Of a DNA stretch of 60,039 nt, positions 42,143 to 49,673 are shown in pieces. Position numbers and translations under genes: made by a program. Source of the DNA: Planctomycetota bacterium (GTDB lineage Bacteria; Planctomycetota; Planctomycetia; Gemmatales; Gemmataceae); NCBI GenBank assembly GCA_016195405.1, contig JACPZP010000111.1, forward strand, positions 1 through 60,039, read 5' to 3'. Under the pieces are notes generated by a model. That model saw nothing but the letters and a program-made list of their open reading frames with translations, searched no databases and was not told the DNA's origin. Position 1 is the first letter of the stretch. Every line of letters starts with the position of its first letter.

Positions 42143-43006
42143 ATGAAGGTCGGTCACGCCATGAAGGTCGTGCCGCACATTCCAGGATATGAGTTTCTGA
42201 CCTGCCTCGGAGGCGGCGCCTTGACCTCGGTCTATGCCGCGCGCAATCAGGAAACCGACACGCCCTGCGCCGTCAAGCTCTTGCGGCCCGATTGGGCTGA
42301 GCAGCCGGTGGCGATCAAGCTGCTCCAGCGCGAGGCGCGCGCGGCATTGGCGGTCCGCCATCCTCATCTGGTAAAAGTGCTCGAAGCGCATGTCTTGAAG
42401 CCGCCCTGTTTTTTGGTGATGGAGATGCTTCCGGGTGAATCTCTGCGGCGGCGGCTGCGGCGCGACTACGCCCTGGACGCCGGGACCGCGTTATCCATCG
42501 CCCGTCAGATCGCCGACGCCCTCGCCGGACTCCATCGCAAAGGCTTTCTGCACAGCGACGTTAAGCCGGACAACATCCGCCTGGTGGGCGACGGCAAAGC
42601 GGTCCTGCTCGATCTCGGCTTCGCCCACCGCGTGGGTGAAAACAGCGCCCTCCTGGAGGAAGGCTACATTCTGGGAACCGTCAACTATCTCGCGCCGGAA
42701 TTGTGTGGGCCGGCGCCGATCGACGACCCGCGCGGCGACGTGTTCAGCCTGGGTGTGACCTTTTTCGAGATGCTGACCGGCCAGCTTCCTTATCCGCCAG
42801 GCGACACAATACGGACTCTCCGCCGACACGAAGGGGAGGCGCCCGCCGACATTCGCGAGCTGCGCGTCGACCTGCCGCGCGGCTTGCCGGAATTACTCGA
42901 TCGCCTTCTGGCCCGGAGGCACGACGACCGTCCGAACGCCCGGGCACTCGTGCAGGAATTGGTCGGAATGGAGATCGCGGCGCTGGGCAGGCGCAGGGCC
43001 GCATGA
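42143..43006 (+). CDS. Ser/Thr protein kinase (soluble, kinase domain only)
   Basis: Protein of 287 residues with a complete Hanks-type kinase fold: P-loop LGGGALTSVYAAR (about 22-34), lysine K45 (CAVKLL), the catalytic loop HSDVKPDN (137-144, with catalytic D139 kept but the usual Arg replaced by Ser), DLG in place of DFG (157-159), and the activation-end motif APEL. No transmembrane or sensor domain is present, so it is a minimal cytoplasmic kinase. ATG 42143 and ATG 42161 are both possible; a TTG at 42065 is unlikely. It is probably active. Substrates are unknown. Confidence 0.88.
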   Translation: MKVGHAMKVVPHIPGYEFLTCLGGGALTSVYAARNQETDTPCAVKLLRPDWAEQPVAIKLLQREARAALAVRHPHLVKVLEAHVLKPPCFLVMEMLPGESLRRRLRRDYALDAGTALSIARQIADALAGLHRKGFLHSDVKPDNIRLVGDGKAVLLDLGFAHRVGENSALLEEGYILGTVNYLAPELCGPAPIDDPRGDVFSLGVTFFEMLTGQLPYPPGDTIRTLRRHEGEAPADIRELRVDLPRGLPELLDRLLARRHDDRPNARALVQELVGMEIAALGRRRAA

Positions 43007-43036
43007 CCACTTGCACGCGCCCCGTTGCTTCCGCTA

Positions 43037-43045
43037 TGGTATACT
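43037..43045 (+). promoter_or_regulatory. Extended -10 promoter element before the double-ACT gene
   Basis: TGGTATACT (43037-43045) fits the extended -10 form TGnTATAAT with one mismatch. It lies 31 bases before ATG 43076. No good -35 box is seen, which is allowed for extended -10 promoters. Confidence 0.4.
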
Positions 43046-43075
43046 CACGCAAAATCGGACAATCTTAGGTGATTC

Positions 43076-43561
43076 ATGAGCTATGGCGGCGATGAGGGCA
43101 TCGGCTTCGCCACGGCGCGCGGGCGCGACTGGCCCAGCGTGCGCCAGTTCAACGTCTTCCTCGAGAACCGGCTGGGCGCCCTGCTCAACGTCGTCCGCCG
43201 CTTCGAAACGACCGACATCCGCATCGTCTCTTTGACCGTGGTCGATTCCGCCGACTGCGCCATCGTCCGCATGGTGCTGAGCGATCCGGAGCGGGCCTTG
43301 GAAATATTCCAGCAGGCCAAATTGCCGATCACCGAAAGCGACCTGCTGGTGGTCGAGCTTCCGGAGGGCAAACAGCCGCTCTTGCAAATCACCAAGGCGC
43401 TCTTGACCGCCGAGATCGACATCAATTACGCGTATCCCATCCTCGTTGGGCCCAAGGGAAGCGCCGCCCTGGCCCTGCACGTCACCGATCACGACAGCGC
43501 CGCCCAGATGCTCGGCAAACAAGGCTTCGTACTGTTCTCGGAAAGTGATTTCAGCGAGTAG
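43076..43561 (+). CDS. Double-ACT-domain protein
   Basis: Protein of 161 residues with two ACT domains in tandem. The first is VRQFNVFLENRLGALLNVVR (about 20-39) with VVDSADCAIVRMVL; the second begins LQITKALLTAEIDINYAYPI (about 103-122), with ALALHVTDHDSAAQMLGKQG. ACT domains bind amino acids and regulate enzymes. Similar proteins are often labelled acetolactate-synthase-like regulators, which would fit IlvB at 17543, although the genes are 24 kb apart and no such link is shown here. An alternative is a free-standing amino-acid sensor. The start ATG 43076 is clear. Confidence 0.8.
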   Translation: MSYGGDEGIGFATARGRDWPSVRQFNVFLENRLGALLNVVRRFETTDIRIVSLTVVDSADCAIVRMVLSDPERALEIFQQAKLPITESDLLVVELPEGKQPLLQITKALLTAEIDINYAYPILVGPKGSAALALHVTDHDSAAQMLGKQGFVLFSESDFSE

Positions 43562-43574
43562 ATTGAACCATTTT

Positions 43575-43653
43575 TGAACCGCCGAGGCTCAGAGACACAG
43601 AGAAGAAGACGATGAGATCTGTCTTCTCTGCGTCTCGGTGTCTCTGTGGTTCA
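43575..43653. repeat. Long imperfect hairpin between convergent genes
   Basis: TGAACC (43575) pairs with GGTTCA (to 43653), CAGAGACAC with GTGTCTCTG, and GAGAAGAAGAC with GTCTTCTC. It lies between the stops of the double-ACT gene and the U32 gene and could end both transcripts. Its composition is unlike the neighbouring genes. Confidence 0.7.
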
Positions 43654-43658
43654 GACTG

Positions 43659-46343
43659 CTATAAGATGCCGCGCTTGAAGTTGGCGTGGTGGCCGCCGGG
43701 AATAGGGCGGCCGGCCCGGACCACCCGCCAGCGCTCGCGCACTTCCGCCGGCTGGTAGTTGCGATAGATGAAATCTGCCCGCAGTGATACGGCGCCCGCC
43801 GCGGCCAGTTCTTTCAGCTTTGTGGACAAACAGTACGGGCCTTGATTCAGCACGATTGTCCGGCAATGGTAGTCGAGCGCCGTGACCTTTTCGCCGTGGC
43901 TGGAAACCATCTCCATACTTTCGAAACGGCAATTCGCCTTGCCCGGACAGCCGCCGATGAGATTGGCGTAGGCGCACGATTCAGCCAGGAACAGAGGCGT
44001 ATCCTGGTGGACGATCAAGACGGCGCGAGGGCCGAACTCACCTAAGAGCGAGCGCCAGTTGCCGATGCCGTCTTCCGGCGACAGGGCGAAGCGCGACACC
44101 CCCATGTCAATTAATTGCAGGGCGGCGAGGCGGTTGAGGACATAAACGGACCAGTCGGTGGAGAGGTTGAGTGACGCTTGGTCCGAAAGGTAGGTCCAGG
44201 CGCTCAAGTTGGCGGCTTCCCATTTGTGCCAACCGGCTTCGCGAAGGGTGTCGATCTTGTGAAGGATCGACTTTTCCTCCCAGGCGCGGGTCAACGCGGG
44301 CAACGCGAACCGGATGCGATTTCGGCCCACGCGATCTCCGAGCGATTCGAGCCTAGCACGAAGCACGGCGGGATGGTCGCGAGCGATGTCGATCACCAGT
44401 TCGTCGATGTCCTGCCAATCGCGTTCCTCGAAGGCGTCGAGGAAACCAAGGCGATCAATCTTTAGAGACCAGGCGAAAGTTGTCGGCGAATTCGGCCTTT
44501 CTGCCCCGCCTGCTTCTCCCTGGAGAAAGGGTGCGATTTCTTGTTGGATTTGACGAACTCGGTCGACTCGCTCGCTGTCGAACTGCTTTTCCAGTTGGGC
44601 GATCAGCTCACGCCGCAGTTGATTCAAACGCGAAACGGGCACGAAGCCGCCGATTTCATTTTTCCATGTCAGCGAGGCGAGCGCGAAACGGCTATCGCCG
44701 AGGCGTTCGAACGCCGCGCGGACCGCGCCTTCCATGGCTTCGGGATCGTGCGCCTTTGGAAACGGCCCCGGCATGATCTTCGTGATGGACAAGGCTGTCA
44801 CCGTCAGTGCATCACTCGTCAAAGTCGCCTCGAAATGAATGGGCAAGCGCGTGCGGAACTGGCCGGGCTTAGGTCGATCGTGGCGGTAGCGCTGCTTCAC
44901 CTCCTGCGACGACGAGCAATACACGGGCGCGCCGACGGGGATTTGCGGATGCTCGGCGGGAAGCGACACTTCGACCAGCGTGCCGGCGGCCGCGGTGATC
45001 GCCTCCTTCAGCGCCGCCTTTCTCCCGGTCTTGGCCCACAAATGGTCGACTGCGAACCCGACCGGCTTGCCGAGAATGGGCAGGTCGATCTGCAGGCCGT
45101 CGTGACGCTCCAACCGGCGCGCGGTGCGGAAGCGAAGCCGGGCCTTGGCGCTACTCGGGTACAGAACGGCTTCGACGTAACCGATGCGCGCGCCGCGATG
45201 GCCGACGGTGTCGCGGTCGGCGACTTCCTTGTCCTTGGCGGACTGTACGAACAGCCGGGTCCAGGGGCGGCTGAACACCGTCTGTAGATCCGCTTCGATG
45301 TTGGGTCGCTCGGTCCCGTCGAGCCGCCCGTCGAGTAGCCGGCGATAGTAGTCGGTCGTCGTGGCGACATAGAGCGGGCTTTTCTTGCGGCCTTCGATTT
45401 TGAAGCAAGAAACGCCAGCTGCTCTCAATGCTGGCAAGTGGTCGGGCAGGGCGAGGTCCTTCATCGAAAACGGAAAGCCGGCGCGAGGGTCGCGCTTGAC
45501 TTCGCCGCCGTCGCGCAAGGTCTGCGGAGCGCCGGTGACCTCGTAGGCGTCACGGCACGAGTAGGCGCATTTGCCGCGGTTGCCGGAGCGCCCCAAGGTC
45601 TGGGCCGAGAAAAGGCACAGGCCGCTGTAGGCATAGCAGAGCGCCCCGTGGACGAAGACTTCGGTCTCGATGCCGGCCGCCCCGGTGATGTCGCGCGCTT
45701 CCTCGAAGGTCAATTCGCGGGCTAGGACGACGCGAGTGAAGCCGAGGCGTCTAAGTGCCTCCGCGCCGGCGCGGTTGTGGACGGACATCTGAGTGCTGCC
45801 GTGCAGTTCCAACCGGGGAAAGAATTTCTTGATGGCGCCATAAACGCCCAAGTCCTGCAAGATGACGGCATCGACGCCGATGTCCTCGAGCGCCGCAAGG
45901 TCTTCGATCAATTCGGGCAATTCATCCTGGCGGATCAACGTATTGACGGTGACAAAGACCCGTCGGGGCGGTGTCAGCGAATGGGCGTAAGCTGTAATTT
46001 CGTCGAGTTCGGCTAGCGTGAAATTCTCGGCTTCAGCGCGAGCGGAGAACTTCTTGAGGCCGAGATAGACGGCGTCAGCGCCGAAATGCAGGGCGGCCCA
46101 AGCGGCTTCCGGACCGCCGGCCGGGGCGAGCAACTCGACGCTGCCTGCGCCAGTTCCAGTGTCCAAGATCGGAACATTCAAGGGGGCTTCCGGCGCACTC
46201 TGGTTATAGGCCCCCTGGGGAAGCACCGGAACGGCAGCGTTCCATTCGGGAAGAGGCGCCGATGGAGCGAGTCCATGCCAGTTCCGTTCTTCATGGACGG
46301 ATGGAGGAACGAGCGACAATGGGACGGCTGAGGTTAGCGGCAT
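43659..46343 (-). CDS. U32 family peptidase-like protein with DUF3656 (RlhA type)
   Basis: Protein of 894 residues. The U32 core begins about residue 66 (SVELLAPAGGPEAAWAALHF, then GADAVYLGLK). It carries the U32 signature EVFVHGALCYAYSGLC, with downstream cysteines GKCAYSCRDAY that can hold an iron-sulphur cluster. A central region of about 400 residues fits DUF3656. A second U32-like part follows, with cysteines near NLIGGCPGKANCRFESM. This layout is that of E. coli RlhA, which hydroxylates 23S rRNA cytidine 2501, not a true peptidase. The first 60 residues are poorly conserved, so the true start may be later than ATG 46343. RNA hydroxylation is inferred from family. Confidence 0.85.
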   Translation of the reverse strand: MPLTSAVPLSLVPPSVHEERNWHGLAPSAPLPEWNAAVPVLPQGAYNQSAPEAPLNVPILDTGTGAGSVELLAPAGGPEAAWAALHFGADAVYLGLKKFSARAEAENFTLAELDEITAYAHSLTPPRRVFVTVNTLIRQDELPELIEDLAALEDIGVDAVILQDLGVYGAIKKFFPRLELHGSTQMSVHNRAGAEALRRLGFTRVVLARELTFEEARDITGAAGIETEVFVHGALCYAYSGLCLFSAQTLGRSGNRGKCAYSCRDAYEVTGAPQTLRDGGEVKRDPRAGFPFSMKDLALPDHLPALRAAGVSCFKIEGRKKSPLYVATTTDYYRRLLDGRLDGTERPNIEADLQTVFSRPWTRLFVQSAKDKEVADRDTVGHRGARIGYVEAVLYPSSAKARLRFRTARRLERHDGLQIDLPILGKPVGFAVDHLWAKTGRKAALKEAITAAAGTLVEVSLPAEHPQIPVGAPVYCSSSQEVKQRYRHDRPKPGQFRTRLPIHFEATLTSDALTVTALSITKIMPGPFPKAHDPEAMEGAVRAAFERLGDSRFALASLTWKNEIGGFVPVSRLNQLRRELIAQLEKQFDSERVDRVRQIQQEIAPFLQGEAGGAERPNSPTTFAWSLKIDRLGFLDAFEERDWQDIDELVIDIARDHPAVLRARLESLGDRVGRNRIRFALPALTRAWEEKSILHKIDTLREAGWHKWEAANLSAWTYLSDQASLNLSTDWSVYVLNRLAALQLIDMGVSRFALSPEDGIGNWRSLLGEFGPRAVLIVHQDTPLFLAESCAYANLIGGCPGKANCRFESMEMVSSHGEKVTALDYHCRTIVLNQGPYCLSTKLKELAAAGAVSLRADFIYRNYQPAEVRERWRVVRAGRPIPGGHHANFKRGIL

Positions 46344-46459
46344 CAGTTCATTTTATTTGACAGGTCTCCTTTTGTATCCCATGTTTGCGACAAGAGGCGG
46401 AAGGCCCTCGGTGGGGTCGCCGCGTGTCCACGTAAACCGACGGGAAGGATGCGACGTCC

Positions 46460-48013
46460 ATGGTGACCACGGAACTTGGCGCGTGTGAATGGTTCGTCTG
46501 GGACTTGCGCCGCAGCAACCTCCTTGATCGCAACCAGCTCGACCAGCTTGTCGGCGAGTTTATCCAGAAAAACCCGCGTGCGGAGCCGCCCGCGCTGGCC
46601 GAATATCTCGTGGCCCAGGGAATCTTGACCCCGTTCCAGTCCGAACGGCTGTTGCAAGGCAAGACACAAGGATTCGTTCTCGGGCCTTTCACGCTGATGG
46701 AAGCCTTGGGCGCCGGCAGCATGGGCACGGTGTACAAGGCACAGTCCAAGAACGACAGCCAATGGTACGCCGTAAAGGTGTTGCCCCGCCGCAGCATGTG
46801 GAATGTCCGCATCGCCCGCCGCAAGGTGCGCTCCTTCGAGCAAGCCCGGCACCCCAGCGTCGTTCCCTTTGTCGACGTTGGCACCGCGGGCGGCATGCAC
46901 TACCTCGCCTGGCCCTACGTAGAAGGCGAGCTGCTCGACAAGGTGGTCACGCAGCGAGGCAAGATCAGTCCCGAATTGGCCGCCTACTATGCCGTGCAGA
47001 TCGCCGAGGGTCTCGAAGTCTGCCATCAGCAAGGCTTGATTCACGGCCTGCTCAAGCCTTCGAACTTAATGGTCGATGCCGAGCAACAGGTTAAGATCCT
47101 GGATTTTGGAATCGGCTGTCTTCTAGCCGAGACCGAAGGCGAGTCGCTAGTGGACACCATGTCCACCTCGAACGCCATCGCCAGCGGCTTGGACTGCGCC
47201 AGCCCTGAAAGCATCATGGATCCGACCAACCTGACGCCGGCGGGCGACCAGTATAGCCTCGGTTGTATGCTCTATTTCATGGTGACCGGCCAGTATCCGT
47301 TCCCGGAAGGAGCCGTCGCCGAGAAAATGATGGCCCACCAGTTCAAGCAACCCACGCCGATCGCCCAGCTCAACTCGAGCGTGCCCGCCGATCTGGTCGC
47401 AATCATCGAGCGCTTGATGCAGAAAGCGCCTGAGAACCGCTATGGGACTTTCGCCGAGGTGGTGGAAGCGTTGAAGCCGCTGGCATCCGGCCCGGCTGCA
47501 GGTCCGCGATTGGCCAAGCCGGGGGCGATCCTCGGCAAGCCGCTGGGCACGGCGCCACAGGGTTTGCGCGGTCTCAAGAGCGGCGGGTCAAGCCCCGGGT
47601 TCAAACCCGGCGGCAGCAATCCGGACGCCAATCCTGCCAGCTTGTCGAGTCCCGGAACTAAACCGGCGGGAAGCCTTTCAAGCCCTAGCACGAAGCCGGC
47701 CGGCAGCCTTTCCAATTCGGGCACGGCGCCCGTCTCGCCGTCCGCACCGACTCCAAAGCCCCAGAGCTTAGGAAAACTGCCGACTCGAGGGTCGCTGCTA
47801 GGTCTGACACCTGTGCCGACAACAAAGGAAAGCGGGGCTCAGCCCGAGTCCGAAAGCCGCCACGAGAACGCGGAGTGGGAAGTCCCTGGCGGGAATTTCG
47901 CCACGGAGGAAAAGTCCTGGGAGGAACGCCTGGGGCCATTCGGCATTGTCTTAAGCACTGTCGCAGCGTGTGCGCTCGTATATCTGCTTGCGGTGTGGTT
48001 CAAGATTTTCTAG
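46460..48013 (+). CDS. Membrane-anchored predicted pseudokinase
   Basis: Protein of 517 residues. A short N-terminal helical region precedes a kinase-like domain: P-loop LGAGSMGTVYKA (about 83-94), lysine K106 (YAVKVL), and DFG at 215-217. However, the catalytic loop HRDxKxxN reads HGLLKPSN (195-202). The catalytic Asp is Leu197, so phosphotransfer should be lost or very poor. After the domain comes a Ser/Pro/Gly-rich linker (about 350-480) with tandem units such as SLSSPGTKPAG. A single C-terminal transmembrane helix (GIVLSTVAACALVYLLAVW) ends the protein, so the kinase-like domain is cytoplasmic. Planctomycetes have many such proteins. A scaffold or signalling role is inferred. Confidence 0.85.
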   Translation: MVTTELGACEWFVWDLRRSNLLDRNQLDQLVGEFIQKNPRAEPPALAEYLVAQGILTPFQSERLLQGKTQGFVLGPFTLMEALGAGSMGTVYKAQSKNDSQWYAVKVLPRRSMWNVRIARRKVRSFEQARHPSVVPFVDVGTAGGMHYLAWPYVEGELLDKVVTQRGKISPELAAYYAVQIAEGLEVCHQQGLIHGLLKPSNLMVDAEQQVKILDFGIGCLLAETEGESLVDTMSTSNAIASGLDCASPESIMDPTNLTPAGDQYSLGCMLYFMVTGQYPFPEGAVAEKMMAHQFKQPTPIAQLNSSVPADLVAIIERLMQKAPENRYGTFAEVVEALKPLASGPAAGPRLAKPGAILGKPLGTAPQGLRGLKSGGSSPGFKPGGSNPDANPASLSSPGTKPAGSLSSPSTKPAGSLSNSGTAPVSPSAPTPKPQSLGKLPTRGSLLGLTPVPTTKESGAQPESESRHENAEWEVPGGNFATEEKSWEERLGPFGIVLSTVAACALVYLLAVWFKIF

Positions 48014-48216
48014 CAGTCCGCCTATTTGCCCCGCCGCTTCCGCCGTCGTATCCTGCACTGACCCACGCAATAGAGCGAGTATCCGGCGTCGCTCGTGCAC
48101 CAAACGCGTCGATTAGGATTGTTTCAAAGGTCAAAAAATCAATTCTTGATACGTAACGCCTTTAGTTGGATGACTTTGCGAAAATGGTTTCAGCACGACG
48201 CGGACACAGATGCAAT

Positions 48217-48315
48217 CGGGCACTTCGCTGAAACAATCCCGCACTTCGCTGAAACAATCGGGCACTTTGCTGAAACAATCGGGCACTTTGCTGAAACAAT
48301 CGGGCACTTTGCTGA
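48217..48315. repeat. Minisatellite: 21-base unit, four full copies and one partial
   Basis: Copies at 48217-48237, 48238-48258, 48259-48279, 48280-48300 and 48301-48315 (partial). The unit is CGGGCACTT[C/T]GCTGAAACAAT or nearly so. Since 21 is a multiple of three, all frames stay open. It lies in the 457-base space (48014-48470) between the pseudokinase gene and dxr, where I support no other gene. One plus-strand frame reads a repeated GHFAETI. Confidence 0.9.
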
Positions 48316-48470
48316 TTGAATCCGTCGCAAACGCGGATCGACGGCCGCGAGCAGCGAACAGCCAGAGTAAACTTGCAGCAAATCACGGGAACTGCGTAGA
48401 ATGAGGTTGGTTCGGTCAATCCCGGCGCTCTGCGTTCGCAAAAGACGCAAGCCTATGACGACGGTGGCAT

Positions 48471-49673
48471 GTGCCAAGCGACGACAAAGCTGCAGGAGGG
48501 CGGCACCGGGTGGTCATCCTGGGATCGACCGGATCGATTGGCGCCAGCTGCCTGGATGTGATCGCAAGCCTTGAAGATCGCTTCGAAGCGTTCGGCCTGA
48601 GCGCTCACACGAGCGCCGAGGCGCTTTACGAGCAGGTGCAGCGTTGGCAGCCGCGTTACGCCGTGTTGACCGACCCAAGGGCCGCTCGCAATTTTGCGGA
48701 ACAGCGACTGCCGTCCCGGACTTGCTTTCTTCAAGGGGTGGAAGGCATCGGCCGGATGGTCGCCGACGCGGACGCCGACATCGTGGTGACTGCCATCGTC
48801 GGCGCCGCGGGACTGACCGGCACATGGCTGGCCCTGGAAGCGGGCAAGACCGTTGCAGTGGCCAACAAAGAAACGCTGGTGATGGCTGGGTCGCTCGTGA
48901 TGGAATTGGCGGCCAGCCGCGGGGCTCGCGTATTGCCTGTCGACAGCGAGCACAGTGCCATCTTTCAGGCGTTGCAAGCGGGCCAGCCGGGCGAAGTTCA
49001 GCGTGTCGTTCTAACGGCCAGCGGCGGCCCCTTTCGCGGCCGCAAGCGGCATGAGCTAAGCGACGTAACGCCGGAAGAGGCTCTGTGTCACCCGACCTGG
49101 CGGATGGGTCCGAAGATCACCATCGATTCCGCCACGCTCATGAACAAGGCTCTCGAGGTGATTGAGGCCCGCTGGTTATTCGGATTGCTCCCGGAACAGA
49201 TTGAGGTGATTTTGCACCCCGAATCCATTGTCCATTCTTTCGTCGAATTCACCGACGGCTCGGTCCTTGCGCAGCTGTCGCCGCCCGACATGCGCCTGCC
49301 CATCCAGTACGCGCTCACCTACCCGAAGCGCGTAGCCGGACCGGCTAAGAGATTGAACTGGAGCGAGTTGGAAGCTTTGCACTTTGAGGCGCCGGATCGC
49401 GAGACCTTTCCGGCCCTGGACCTTGGATACGAGGTAGCCCGGCGCGGCGGCACCTGCGGCGCGGTGTTGAACGCCGCCAATGAAGCCGCCGTGGCTCGCT
49501 TTCTCACGGGGAGGTTGGCCTTCCTCGACATTCCGCGCGCCTGCCGCGCAATTTTGGATCATCATCATTACAGTGCCCGGCCGACGCTGAGCGAACTTGG
49601 CGTCCTGGATCGCTGGGCACGACAGGAGGTAGAGCGTTGGACAAGCAATTCAAGCCCGGGCCGGACCAAGTAA
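48471..49673 (+). CDS. dxr: 1-deoxy-D-xylulose 5-phosphate reductoisomerase
   Basis: Converts 1-deoxyxylulose 5-phosphate to 2-C-methylerythritol 4-phosphate with NADPH and a divalent metal, the first committed step of the MEP isoprenoid pathway. The protein has 400 residues, normal for Dxr. The NADPH-binding motif is LGSTGSIGASCLDVI (about 18-32). Next are NKETLVMAG, the metal/substrate motif VDSEHSAIFQAL, the loop ASGGPFRGRK, and MGPKITIDSATLMNKALEVI. The start is GTG 48471. The rseP gene starts inside the last 37 bases, an order that is common in bacteria and in planctomycetes. It appears intact. Confidence 0.96.
   Translation: MPSDDKAAGGRHRVVILGSTGSIGASCLDVIASLEDRFEAFGLSAHTSAEALYEQVQRWQPRYAVLTDPRAARNFAEQRLPSRTCFLQGVEGIGRMVADADADIVVTAIVGAAGLTGTWLALEAGKTVAVANKETLVMAGSLVMELAASRGARVLPVDSEHSAIFQALQAGQPGEVQRVVLTASGGPFRGRKRHELSDVTPEEALCHPTWRMGPKITIDSATLMNKALEVIEARWLFGLLPEQIEVILHPESIVHSFVEFTDGSVLAQLSPPDMRLPIQYALTYPKRVAGPAKRLNWSELEALHFEAPDRETFPALDLGYEVARRGGTCGAVLNAANEAAVARFLTGRLAFLDIPRACRAILDHHHYSARPTLSELGVLDRWARQEVERWTSNSSPGRTK

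Noticed and set aside
46357..46385. Possible promoter with TTGACA before the pseudokinase gene
   Set aside because: The -35 box is perfect, but no acceptable -10 box lies 16-18 bases away.
48217..48315. Possible CRISPR array
   Set aside because: Units are contiguous with no unique spacers and no cas genes are present; this is a tandem minisatellite.
48095..48319. ORF of 74 residues across the minisatellite
   Set aside because: The frame is open mainly because the 21-base unit has no stops in any frame. No good start signal. Kept only as a remark in the findings.
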